Source: Mytilus trossulus (Eukaryota; Mollusca; Bivalvia; Mytilida; Mytilidae). Taken from it: a stretch of 64,000 bases of DNA. The notes under the pieces are model-generated. The model worked only from the letters and a program-made list of their open reading frames with translations, was not told where the DNA came from and ran no database searches. Shown one piece after another: positions 49,001-60,573 of the stretch. Where the stretch lies: contig NC_086386.1 in NCBI RefSeq assembly GCF_036588685.1, positions 484,710-548,709 on the forward strand. Reading direction: 5' to 3'. Every line of letters starts with the position of its first letter. Position 1 is the stretch's first letter. The position numbers and the translations under genes are program-made.

Positions 49001-50665
49001 TTCCTTTTTAGTCTGCTCTTGACTACTGTCTGTTGGCATGTCATGATCATTGTTAAGTTTTTCAAACTCATCAGTTTCTTTCCCAAAGTTCGAATGCAAT
49101 TCATGCACTTCTTTCTTGTCCATGTCATAGATGCTATTAACTGAGTCGACAAAAACACCATCCCATTTGTCAGTTGACTGGCCTATTGTTGATATGTTTT
49201 CTTTTGGTACATGTATTTGTACTGCATCATCCAATTTGTGGGTAAACAGAACTGAACTACAGTGTTTTCTTGGTGAGCGCCTTAAACTTGCAATTGATAT
49301 GGGATCAATTGTAACTGTCTGTTTAACAGGTGATATATCTTCATACATAGAAGTGACTGTCTTTTTTGGGCTGCATATGTCCTGTCTTTTAGGTGTTGAA
49401 GTACAAGTAGTACTGCTCATAACTTTAACCAAATTTAGATCTTCTTTTCCTTGAGACTGTTCTATGTTCAACATTGCTGAAATTTCAGCCATCTTATCAG
49501 GATGAAGAGCACTCTTAACAGCTGTAGCCTTACATGTATCTGTTGATTTTTTGGCGGGTTTTGCTGAACCATTTGATGTTGCTACATGTACTTTCTTAGA
49601 CTTAATAGTTGACTTGGTTGAGACTTTGTCCTTTTTCACTTTCTTCTTCTCAGATGGACATGGTTCTTCATCTTGTAGCTCCTTTATGGCCTCTGTTAAT
49701 TTGGATGAGGCATTTCTTTTGGTGTTGGCTTGAAAATCTTTAAACAATGTCTGAACTGGTAGACCATCTGTTAATTTCTTTTGACATTGGTTTGCCAACT
49801 CTTCTGCTTTCTTTTTAACTGCAATTAATATCATGTAATATGTTATGATTTTATTTTCATAAATAAATCAAATGATATTTTCTTAAATTTAATTATATCA
49901 AGCAGGGTCGGATCGATCCAACCATTTTAAAAGGGGGTTCCAATCAAGGAGAAATATGTATATACAAATTTATATGTCCCCATTCAAATGCATTGATCAT
50001 CCAAAAAAAGGGGGGTTCCAACCCTGAACTCCCCTATGGATCTGCCGCTGTCAAGAATAAATGTGCATGGTTCATGAATTAAGAGGATCAAGGGATTCTT
50101 ATTATTAGACTATATAACATAAATTTTAAGATAATATTTTTCATTTATAAAATACATGTCATTTGCATCCACTAGCTGTCTGCATGTATATATATATAAT
50201 ATACTATATGATGACACCAACTACATACACAAGTTGGTCTTTGGAAATAGTATGTGTATATATATCTTCTACACACTTTATATCACTCTGGTAATATTGT
50301 AATGTATTTTTTTGTACCTAACACCATCCCCCCTCCCCTTTTTCTCCAAATTAAGCCAAATGCAAGACTAACAAAATTATTCCATTTTTTTTTAATTTCT
50401 TATGTTCATGCCAATGTGTACTATCATTTTTTTTGGAAAATAACTCAACACTTTTCTTACCTTGTCCAGAACAGAGAATAATGCCATCATAAAGTTTTGT
50501 CTCCACAGTGTCTTTGCCATCCTCACTGATGCTTTCGGTCTCGAAAGGTACCTGGCATTTAGTTCCCTTCACCATTTCCGCCTCTGTTTTATCACATTCT
50601 ACCTTTGACATATTGACTGCTTCAAATGCATTGTCAAAGGCAAAATAAATAACTAGAAACTCCAT
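46051..50665 (-). CDS. BEN-domain protein of the CACTA element (five exons)
   Basis: Exons in reading order: 50665-50461, 49818-48988, 48491-48142, 46934-46682, 46190-46051. All introns are GT-AG and all phases agree. The total is 1,779 nt, 592 aa plus TGA. Exon 1 gives MEFLVIYFAFDNAFEAVNMS and ends in LYDGIILCSGQ. Exon 2 is Lys/Ser-rich (EKKKVKKDKVSTKSTIKSKK), probably nuclear. Exon 3 is acidic and Ser/Asn-rich. Exons 4-5 (about residues 490-580) encode a BEN domain: ALLNAILTCVFTKAELAVSS, CPLDGTKIEAIREYIMY and ITNKVTNCRRKL. BEN domains bind DNA and recruit chromatin factors. The gene diverges from the transposase. An intact frame inside a transposon suggests a role for the element, such as binding the subterminal repeats or regulating expression. 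That role is inferred. Confidence 0.88.
49905..50055. mobile_element. Small MITE-like insertion in BEN intron 1
   Basis: Ends in CAGGGTCGGATCGATCCAA and TATGGATCTGCCGCTGTC, with AAGGGGGGTTCCAACC-type text between. This resembles the widespread CAGTGGCGGATC-ended hAT-type MITEs. The ends are imperfect and no target duplication was verified. Confidence 0.4.
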
Positions 50666-51126
50666 ATTTATTGCGTTATTATTTGTGTTGATATTATTTT
50701 CTCTGATCTGATGATGGCGGTCAATTGCAATCTGGTACGTTATCGATATCAGGTTTGTGCTCAGCGTACACTTTGACTTAAAACAGGAAACCAGTCGGGT
50801 TCAAAATTTGAATTTTGCTATTACTCGGCCTTTTCCGGCGAAGAAGAACAAAGAGGATGTTGATTTCCGATGTTAGACGGAGGTAAACGAGTATGATCCG
50901 TGGATTATTTGTGAAGTAATTAAATGTTTTTTTTTGTTTTAACGGCTTTGAAAGAATTAAATGATAAAAAATTACTCAAATTGAAAGTTGATTGCAAAAT
51001 TAAATCCATAATTATTCATCCTGATTAATTTACGAATTGGAAAATCTGACACCGGAAGTTGTGATTATTTTGAACTCACGTTTGTTCAGATAAAACTTAC
51101 AAACAGTGATAAATATATATGTAAAA
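50666..51126. promoter_or_regulatory. Divergent promoter of the two CACTA genes
   Basis: 461 bp separate the start codons of the BEN gene (minus, 50665) and the transposase (plus, 51127). The region is less AT-rich than its surroundings around 50690-50900. It contains CACTTTGACTT at 50769-50779, an exact 11-base match to the terminal inverted repeat (TTCACTTTGACTTGGG). ATAAATATATATG, a TATA-like stretch, lies at about 51110. One bidirectional control region with a copy of the element end would allow joint, possibly self-regulated expression. This is inferred from layout. Confidence 0.6.
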
Positions 51127-54100
51127 ATGCCGAAGAATCAGAAAAAAAGAGGACCTTATAATAAAAGACGTAAAACTGAGGTAAGTACATGTTGCACTAC
51201 AAATTCAGAAAGTAAAATAAGTAAGAATTCTCAAGACCAATATGACAATCGGCAATGAATGTCAATGAAGACTGAAGATTATTCTTCCGAGGTTCTCGAC
51301 ATCGATTTGATTTGTACAGATTTGCTTTACTTTGACATACACTATTGTATTCGTAAAGAAGACAATAATATTGTGTTGTGGGATGTGTGCATTCCGATAG
51401 AAATGGCGTTCATATGTGGTCAGTGGCAGCAGTGGCGGATCCAGAGAGGGGGGGGGGGGGTTCGCACCCCCCCTTTATTTTGGCCGATCAATGCATTTGT
51501 ATCGGGACATATGTTTTACACCCCCCCCCCTTTGCCCTGGGTTAGCTCTCCCCCTTTCGAAAATTCCTGCATCCGCCCCTAGGCAGATCAAAACTTACAA
51601 AGGCCGAAAGGGGGAGGGGTAGTGAGAAAGTACTGTCATAAGGGGCTGCCCCCTTTTTACATGGGCAAATTTGGATAATTAATACACTGAAGTGAAAGTG
51701 AAGCCAGACTGGAGCCCCTCCCCTTTTTGGTCAGTCAATACCCCCCTTTTCTATAAAAAGTTCTGGATCTGCCACTGATTTACAAACTTTTGCACTTACG
51801 CCATGACTGTATACATATTGAACATGCACATGTATTTAATTTATACCGTCTGGGTACCCAAATCACCCAGTTTGGAGGTGGTTTTTGACAATTGAAAAAA
51901 AACTCTATATATATGTTGCATTATTGTTGATTTTTATTTTTGAACAAGTATATAGACTTCTCAAGTATTTTTCACACATACATTTAATTAGCATGTAAAC
52001 ACTGATTGTCTGACATACAGTACTGGTTTTCAGTCACATTTCTGATCTGCATTCGCCATTGACAGACTATCAAAATAAAATGGGGTGGACGATCTGGGTA
52101 CCTGACGTTATGCTTTTGTTCCTACATATTTACAAATATGTTTTTATGTATATTTTTGTACATTTTAGACTGGAATTGATGAACATTCAGACAATGATCA
52201 AGAAGAAACTGTCACAACATGTAGTAAATATGACAACCATGATATACACACAGCTTCTTATGAGGAAGATACCATAGCTGTAGTAATAGAATCAGATAAT
52301 ATAGGATCTGCTTGTTCCCCAAGTCCTACATGTATACCAGAAGATGAAGTTCCATCATCAACAAGTGCAAAAAACTATGTAGATGAGACATTTATGGTAA
52401 GTTATAAAAGAAACAATACCTCTTCTCATGTATGAATATTTTATTTTTCCATTTCTCTTAATTTTTTATACATATTGACTTTATTGTACATGTACTGTAC
52501 GTACTATATGAATGAGAAATTGTGGTATGAGTGCTAATGAGACAACTCTCCATCCAAGTCACAATGTATTTAAAGCAACAATTATAGGTCAAAGTATGGT
52601 CTTCAAAACAGAGTGTTAGCTGGCACCAAACAGCAAGCTATAAACAATGATAAAGGGCTTTAATTATTTTTTTATAGTTTGTCTTTTCATGGTATACTGT
52701 TACACTACTGTCTTTGGTTAGGGTGAAGGTTAGTGCCTGTTAATAAAGCTGTTGGTCAGCAGTGTTTTTTTTTTCATTATATATATTTATTAATTTTAAA
52801 TCAAATTATTCAGTTTGGGATTATATATATATATGTTTACCTTAATCATGTTAATGTACATTATATAATAAAAATGTAAATTATTTTCATTTTTTTTTTC
52901 TAGTTGAGAAATTTAAAGACAAGTTCTACAATTGATCGTGTTGATATCAATACAGTTGTAGCTGATCAAGATTGCATTGATGCTGATATGGACAACAGTT
53001 CTGTCATAAGTGAAGATCATATAACAAACACTGTTAACATTAATCAGAGAACACAAAACTTTGAATACAATGAACTAGTAAATGAGGAGATAGATGAACT
53101 ACCAATTGATGGTCAGTTGGCAGATACTGAATTTGCTGATGAGGAAAATGCTTCTGTTATCATTGATCCTATTGCAGAGACTATAATTGATGAAACACCC
53201 AATATACCAGAAAGACCAAATCCAACAGAAAATGAAGTTAGAGATACAAACATTCCTCTTTATGTAGGATGTTCTAAATCTGTAGGACTAATTTTGCTAA
53301 TGATATGTAGTCTAAGCATTAGATTCAAATTGTCTGATGAAGCACTCAGTTACATTATTGCAGTAATGAATATGATAATGCCAGATGAAAATAACATGAT
53401 TAAAAGTGTCTATACTGTTAAAGAGTATCTTAAGAAATTTGTAAATTTCCCTACAATTCACTATCTTTGTTCACATTGTGGAACACACACTCAAAAGGAT
53501 GCTAAAACTTGTACAAACAAACACTGTGAAAAAGATTTAACTCAGTTTGGATCGGTTGGTTACTTCATTCAACATTCTGTCATAGCACAGTTGCAGCTTA
53601 TGGCTAAAAGAAGTTCTTTCTTGCAGAAAATTCGGTCTTACAGATTTGATCATTATTCAAAAAATCCTGACAATAACTACCGTGATATATATGATGGATC
53701 AAATTACAAAAATGTTTTTCAAAAGGGCTTTCTTAAAAACCCCAATTCAATATCCTTTTCAATGAATACAGATGGAGTTCAAATATTTAAAAGTTCAAGT
53801 ATGTCCATGTGGCCAGTTTTTATGATCATAAATGAACTACCACCTTCAGAAAGAAAACTTAAAGAAAACATTGTTTATTATGGTTTATGGATTGGAGCAA
53901 AGAAGCCACTTATGTGGAGTTATTTAAAACCATTGCATGAAGAACTCTGCAAGCTAGAAGATGGGGTAGAACTCGTAGACAATTGTGGGAGCAATTTTAC
54001 TTTGATGGGTACATTACTGAACTGTGTATGTGATTTACCAGCAAGATGTCTAGTCAGCAATAGTATGCAGTTTAACGGAAAATATGGATGCTGGTTTTGT

Positions 54101-55489
54101 CTTCAACCAGGTGAAACTTATACCACTAACAAAGGAGGACACGTTCACATTTTCCCATATTGTGAAAATGAACCTAAGGGACCATTAAGAACAGTGGAGA
54201 ATTTACAAGACGACGTTAATCAAGTTGTTGGGAAAATCCAAACAAATGAAAAGAACTTTATTGTTCGAGGGATCAAGGGACCTTTCTGGTTCATGTTTTT
54301 GAAACATTTCAATGTTATCCATGGATTTGTCATTGATTATATGCATGGGGTATGTGCTGGAGTTATGAAAATGCTTCTTACTTTGTGGTTTGACAAGCAA
54401 CATAAAACAGAGAATTTTTCAATGTTTATACATAAAGGATCAGTAAACACAAGACTAAGTTCAATACATCCAAACTTACATATAACCAGACCACCAAGAA
54501 GTTTAGATGATTTAAGCCATTGGAAGTCTGCAGAGTATCGGAACTTTTTATTTCTTTGGAGTTTGCCTGTCCTTCATGATATCTTGCCAAATGAATATTA
54601 TTTACATTTTTCTTTATTAGTTCGTGGAATTTACAACCTAGCAAGGGAAAATGTTTCCGACAAGGATCTAAAGAATGCCGAAAGATGTTTATTTCTTTTC
54701 ATTGAGAATTTCCCAAATTTATATTCTTCTAGATATCTAACAATGAATTGTCATCAGCTTTTGCATATCACTGATTGTGTACGCGCTAATGGACCATTGT
54801 TTGTGAATAATTGTTTTGCTTTTGAAGATCTTAATGGCTATATTATTAAAAACATTCACGGAACTACTGGAATTGAAATGCAAGTTATTAATGCAATTAC
54901 AAAAATGCAAGCACTACCAACATTACAGGAACTTCATATTGACAAAGGATCAACAGATGAAGCCTTATTTAATAGCATGACAAGACCAAATTTCATTCAC
55001 AATGCAGATTGTATCGAAGAGGGAATATTTCACTTAGGGCAAACATTTAAAATGAGACTTGATGATTCAGAATACACTGCTGTATGTGATTTTCTAGGAA
55101 CATGCTTGCCTCAACTTGATATAGTTGAATACAAAAAAATATTCATAACCAAAATATCAAGTGCAGTTTACGGTACTTCCTATGGGCGCTTACTTAAAAG
55201 AAATCAGAGTGTTGTGAAGTATGATGCACTAGATGTAGTACATTTTGGGAGTGTAAAAACATTTATTCAGATAGAAAATTTTGACGGTGGAATTTTGAAT
55301 GTGGCTCTTATACATCCGTTTACAACATTGTTATCATATACAAATCAACAGTCTTGTCACCAAGTAACAACTCAATTTGAAAATATTGTTGCAGTTCCTT
55401 TACAAAATATTTTGAAAGTATGCACTTTTGTGAAATGTGGAAAAAATCTTTTTGTTGTCGAGTTTCCAAACAAATATGAGAAAGATTAA
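51127..55489 (+). CDS. EnSpm/CACTA transposase (three exons)
   Basis: Exons 51127-51180, 52169-52396 and 52904-55489 join in phase 0 with GT-AG introns to give 955 aa. The N-terminus MPKNQKKRGPYNKRRKTE looks like a nuclear localisation signal, followed by an acidic region to about residue 215. Zinc-ribbon-like cysteines are at about 283, 286, 297 and 302 (YLCSHC, CTNKHC). Transposase blocks: FSMNTDGVQIFKSS (Asp about 384), CDLPAR (Asp about 471) with QFNGKYGCWFCLQPGE, GIKGPFWF, VIDYMHGVCAG (Asp about 572) and CFAFEDLNGY (Glu about 735). This matches animal CACTA-type transposases of the Tnp2 kind, which cut and paste the element using a DDE core. No stop or frameshift is seen, and length is normal for the family. 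Confidence 0.92.
51422..51777. mobile_element. MITE in transposase intron 1 (CAGTGGCGGATC ends)
   Basis: CAGTGGCGGATCCAGA at about 51432 and TCTGGATCTGCCACTG at about 51762-51777 form inverted ends around C- and G-runs. A second CAGTGGCAG copy stands just before the left end. The ends are like those of widespread hAT-type MITEs. No 8-bp duplication could be confirmed. The two frames at 51259-51622 are not genes. Confidence 0.55.
52500..52670 (+). mobile_element. Dispersed mussel repeat in transposase intron 2
   Basis: TGAGTGCTAATGAGACAACT, CTCCATCCAAGTCACAATGT and ATTATAGGTCAAAGTATGGT match the family of 23945-24215, and GCAAGCTATAAACAATGATA follows. It lies wholly within the intron 52397-52903. 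Confidence 0.65.
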
Positions 55490-55867
55490 AGTAAGAAAAT
55501 CCTTTATTATGAACATATGATATTAGCTCAGATTAATTTCAGGAAAATAATTAATAGATAATCTGTAAAAATGTACATGAGTATAAACGTATTTATGTCA
55601 ACCATCAAGATATATCTGTTTATTATATGATCTAATAATATACCTGAAATGATTTATTTGTTATGATATTATTTCTTTATTAATAAGAGTATTAAGAAGT
55701 TTTTTTAAATATTAATATTAAGTACTTGTTAAGTACAATGATGAGTTTCAGGATCATGAGTATATATATGGCATGGGGTAAAATTATAAGCTAAAACAAA
55801 TATTTTATACATGCACATATATTGTCAGTTGAAGATGATCAACATTTATCATGTTTATTCTGATTTC
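55490..55867. other. CACTA right spacer, 3' flank of the transposase
   Basis: AT-rich text between the transposase stop and the right subterminal repeats. It probably contains the 3' UTR, but no clear polyadenylation signal was seen. Confidence 0.5.
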
Positions 55868-56186
55868 AATACAACTGCCAAGAAATGTTTTTAGAGTTAA
55901 AAGAAATTCTAATGAAACTGCTATATAAAATAACTGCCAAGCTTATAAAGCTGAAATCTAGTCTGTGAAATAAAAATTAAATAACTGCCAATAAATAACT
56001 GCCATTGAGAAAAACTGCTTTTGAAAACTGCCTAGAAATATTTGAACTGCTAAGCTTGGCAGTTATCATATACCAGTAGGCAGTTATTCTGAACTGCCTA
56101 AATCAAAACTGCTTTGTACTGCTAAAATACTGCCTAAAATTTAAGAAACTGCCAAGGAACTGCTAAGGAACTGCTTAAATAGGCAG
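55868..56186. repeat. Right subterminal repeats (AACTGCC family)
   Basis: AACTGCC or AACTGCT occurs more than fifteen times, for example ATAACTGCCAATAAATAACT and GAAACTGCCAAGGAACTGCT, with two GGCAGTTAT copies in reverse. It mirrors the left end and is typical of CACTA-type elements. Confidence 0.88.
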
Positions 56187-56202
56187 TTCACTTTGACTTG
56201 GG
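56187..56202 (-). repeat. Right terminal inverted repeat of the CACTA element
   Basis: TTCACTTTGACTTGGG, followed by TG and the satellite text GAGGTATCAAAACTAC. Confidence 0.95.
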
Positions 56203-59200
56203 TGGAGGTATCAAAACTACTGAAATTTTGTTACGTATCAATATTTTGAATAAAATGAGGACATGCTTGTATCCTAAATTGATGTGAACAAAAATTTGTT
56301 GTTATTATATTGCAATATTGCTGTTCATTGTCATCATTGTATTATACATTGATTCTGGCATAAAAAAATATGGCTGATTAACTATGCGGGTATATAGATT
56401 TACAAATTAAAGTGCACATATGGTCAGTTTTGGTGGATGCGGTCAAATAATTTTGTTGTACAAGTCAACTGGAGGCATCAAAACTACTGAAATTGTAATG
56501 CATATCAATATTTTGAATAAAATGAGGACATGCTGGTATCCTGAATTGATGCAAACAAAAATTTGTTGTTATTATATTGCAATATTGCTGTCAATTGTCA
56601 TGATTGTATTATACATTGAATCCTGACATAAAAAATATGGCTGATTTACTATGCGGGTATATAGATTTACAAATTAAAGTGCATATATGATCAGTTTTGG
56701 TGGATGCGGTCAAATAATTTTGCTGTACAAGTCAACTGGAGGCACCAAAACTACTGAAATTTTGTTACGTATTAATATTTTGAATAAAATGAGGACATGC
56801 TGGTATCCTAAATTTATGGGAACAAAAATTTGTTGTTATTATATTGCAATATTGCTGTCCATTGTCATGATTGTTTTATACATTGAATCCTGACATAAAA
56901 AATATGGCTGATTTACTAAGCGGGTATATAGATTTACAAATTAAAGTGCACATATGGTCAGTTTTGGTGGATGCGGTCAAATAATTTTGTTGTACAAGTC
57001 AACTGGAGTTATCAAAACTACTGAAATTTTGTAACGTATCAATATTTTGAATAAAATGAGGACATGCTTGTATCCTAAATTTATGCGAACAAAAATTTGT
57101 TGTTATTATATTACAATATTGCTGTCCATTGTCATATTTGTATTATACATTGAATCCTGACATAGAAATATGGCTGATTTACTATGCTGGTATATAGATT
57201 TACAAATTAAAGTGCATATATGGTCAGTTTTGGTGGATGCGGTCAAATACACTTTAATTTTGTTGTACAAGTCAACTGGAGGCATCAAAACTACTGAAAT
57301 TTTGTTACGTATCAGTATTTTAAGTAAAAAGAGGACATACTGGCACCCTTAATTTAGGCGAACAAAAATTTGTTGTTATTATATTGCAATATTGCTGTCC
57401 ATTGTCATGATTGTATTATACATTAAATCCTGACATAAAAAAATGACTGATTTACTGTCTTGGTATATAGATTTTCAAATTAAAGTGCACATATGGTCAG
57501 TTTTGGTGGATGCGGTCAAATAATGTTGTTGAACAAGTCAACTGGAGGTATCAAAACTACTGAAATTTTGTTACGTATCAATATTTTGAATAAAATGAGG
57601 ACATGCTGGTATCCTAAATTGATGTGAACAAAAATTTGTTGTTATTATATTGCAATATTGCTGTTCATTGTCATCATTGTATTATACATTGATTCTGGCA
57701 TAAAAAAATATGGCTGATTAACTATGCGGGTATATAGATTTACAAATTAAAGTGCACATATGGTCAGTTTTGGACGATGCGGTCAAATAATTTTGTTGTA
57801 CAAGTCAACTGGAGTTATCAAAACTACTGAAATTTTGTAACGTATCAATATTTTGAATAAAATGAGGACATGCTGGTATCCTAAATTTATTCGAACAAAA
57901 ATTTGTTGTTATTATATTGCAATATTGCTGTCCATTGTCATAATTGTATTATACATTGAATCCTGACATAAAAATATGGCTGATTTACTATGCTGGTATA
58001 TAGATTTACAAATTAAAGTGCATATATGGTCAGTTTTGGTGGATGCGGTCAAATACACTTTAATTTTGTTGTACAAGTCAACTGGAGGCATCAAAACTAC
58101 TGAAATTTTGTTACGTATCAGTATTTTAAGTAAAAAGAGGACATACTGGCACCCTTAATTTAGGCGAACAAAAATTTGTTGTTATTATATTGCAATATTG
58201 CTGTCCATTGTCATGATTGTATTATACATTAAATCCTGACATAAAAAAATGACTGATTTACTGTCTTGGTATATAGATTTTCAAATTAAAGTGCACATAT
58301 GGTCAGTTTTGGTAATGCGGTCAAATAATGTTGTTGTACAAGTCAACTGGAGGTATCAAAACTACTGAAATTTTGTTACGTATCAATATTTTGAATAAAA
58401 TGAGGACATGCTGGTATCCTAAATTGATGTGAACAAAAAATTGTTGTTATTAAATTGCAAATTGCTGTCCATTGTCATGATTGTATTATACATTGATTCT
58501 GGCATAAAAAAATATGGCTGATTAACTATGCGGGTATATAGATTTACAAATTAAAGTGCACATATGGTCAGTTTTGGTGGATGCGGTCAAATAATTTTGT
58601 TGTACAAGTCAACTGGAGGTATCAAAACTACTGAAATTGTGTTATGTATCAATATTTTGAATAAAATGAGGACATGCTGGTATCCTGAATTGATGCGAAC
58701 AAAAATTTGTTGTTATTATATTGCAATATTGCTGTCCATTGTCATGATTGTATTATACATTGAATCCTGACATAAAAAATATGGCTGATTTACTATGCGG
58801 GTATATAGATTTACAAATTAAAGTGCATATATGATCAGTTTTGGTGGATGCGGTCAAATAATTTTGCTGTACAAGTCAACTGGAGGCACCAAACCTACTG
58901 AAATTTTGTTACGTATTAATATTTTGAATAAAATGAGGACATGCTGGTATCCTAAATTTATGCGAACAAAAATTTGTTGTTATTATATTGTAATATTGCT
59001 GTCCATTGTCATGATTGTTTTATACATTGAATTCTGACATAAAAAATATGGCTGATTTACTATGCGGGTATATAGATTTACAAATTAAAGTGCACATATG
59101 GTCAGTTTTGGTGGATGCGGTCAAATAATTTTGTTGTACAAGTCAACTGGAGTTATCAAAACTACTGAAATTTTGTTACGTATCAATGTTTTGATTCAAA

Positions 59201-59445
59201 TGAGGACATGCTGGTATCATAAATTTATGCGAACAAAAATTTTTTGTTATTATATTGCAATATTGCTGTCCATTGTCATGATTGTATTATACATTAAATC
59301 CTGACATAAAAAAAATGACTGATTTACTGTCTGGGTATATAGATTTTCAAATTAAAGTGCACATATGGTCAGTTTTGGTAATGCGGTCAAATAATGTTGT
59401 TGTACAAGTCAACTGGAGGTATCAAAACTACTGAAATTTTGTTAA

Positions 59446-60573
59446 CCCGTACGAAATTATAAGGCGTAAACCAGGCGTAAGTGGTAGTTACGTGTCTAGA
59501 TCCAAGCGTAAGGGAGCAGGAAACGTAAATTTGTAGTCCTTACGGGCGTAGAAAAAAGCAGTAAACCTGGCGTAAATTGAAATAAGCAAGGCGTAAGTTT
59601 TCTTACGGGCGTAAATTGAAATAAGCAAGGCGTAAATTTTCTTACGGGCGTAAACAAAAATACCCATAATGCTTTGTTTAAAGGATCATGGGAATTTTTT
59701 TCAAAATTTGGCTCTTTGGTTTTAGTTTTCAAGAGGTGGACACATGCTATGGCAGCTTCATATATTCAGGGATAATTTGCTTGTTTTGTGCTTTTTGGAA
59801 GAATCTAAAATTGGAAACACTGAATCAAATAAATTAATGAAAATTGTGAAATAAAAGGAAAGTAGTAGTACATGGTAAATAATAATAATGTGAGTATAAT
59901 TAAGTATTAATTATGTTCTATCAGAATTTTTGAAATCCCAAAACCTTTATCCTTGAATTATAATAATAACATTAAAATCTTTTACTTGAAGTTAAACTGA
60001 AGTATTATCATTTATATTTTAGTTCAAAATACAATAATTTTCAAAAACAACTTAGTTAAAATGCTACTTAGATTTCAAGAAAAAATAATGGTCATAAAAA
60101 ACTCATAATTATTATTTAAACATAAACTTATTTGAGCCATTGTCTGCATAATATGTATTTATTTCTATATTAGCTTCTTCAATGGTTAATATTTCAAGTA
60201 TTTTGTCAAACAATAAGAAATAAAAACAACAGTACAGAAGTTTGTATCAAATACACAAAAGTACACAGCTAGGTTAATACACAGAACTAAAATATGTGTA
60301 GTATTATGAAAGGATATTACGCCTGGTTTATTTATTGACCAGGCGTACTCATTTGCATATTACGCCTATTTTTTTGTGAACCAGGCGTACTCATTTAAAT
60401 ATTACGCCTAATTTTACGCCTGGTTTACGCCTTAGTTACGCCTAATTTACGCCTGGTTAACGCCTGGTTGACGCCTGGACATGCATTTTGTAAACACTGC
60501 AATGCCGCCAGGATAAAGTATGATTTTTACGCCTGGTTTCCGTGTCATATACGGGCGTCACAGTTCGTACAGG
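59446..60573. mobile_element. 1.1-kb non-autonomous element with TTACGCC repeats
   Basis: Inserted in the satellite between GAAATTTTGTTAA and AAGTATCAATATTTTG. The ends are CCCGTACGAA (left) and TTCGTACAGG (right), short imperfect inverted repeats. Both subterminal regions are packed with GGCGTAA/TTACGCC motifs (GGCGTAAACCAGGCGTAAG on the left, TTTACGCCTGGTTTACGCC-like on the right). A 2-bp AA duplication is possible. No transposase is present. CACTA-like layout, but a different end sequence from the 11.7-kb element. The 78-codon frame at 59496-59732 is repeat-derived. Confidence 0.75.

Larger units (their letters stand above)
44466..56202. mobile_element. 11.7-kb EnSpm/CACTA-type transposon with two genes
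   Basis: Terminal inverted repeats are CCCAAGTCAAAGTGAA (16 bp, perfect). A 2-bp TG is duplicated at 44464-44465 and 56203-56204. The satellite phase proves the limits: equivalent positions before and after the element are 13,080 bp apart, which is one 1,341-bp block plus 11,737 bp of element plus 2 bp. Both ends carry many GGCAGTT/AACTGCC subterminal repeats, a hallmark of the CACTA group. Inside are a transposase gene (plus) and a BEN-domain gene (minus), divergent from a common promoter and both with intact coding sequence. It therefore looks potentially autonomous. The ends begin with CCC rather than the CACTA that names the group. Confidence 0.93.
34846..57312 (+). repeat. Higher-order satellite repeat, 1,341 bp x 8
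   Basis: Starting at CAGTATTTTAAG, blocks begin at 34846, 36187, 37528, 38869, 40210, 41551, 42892 and 44233, each exactly 1,341 bp long and made of five monomers of about 263-275 bp. Where I compared them, block sequences were identical, whereas monomers within a block differ clearly. The eighth block is split by the CACTA element at 44466-56202 and ends at 57312. The next monomers (57313 on) differ, for example CTGTCCATTG instead of CTGCCCATTG. Confidence 0.9.

Noticed and set aside
51259..51622. Two overlapping plus-strand frames of 107 and 68 codons
   Set aside because: They lie in a G/C-run MITE inside a transposase intron and are low-complexity.
35294..59304. Repeated 60-68 codon frames on both strands
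   Set aside because: They recur with the satellite monomer and have no gene context. Kept only as a low-interest observation.
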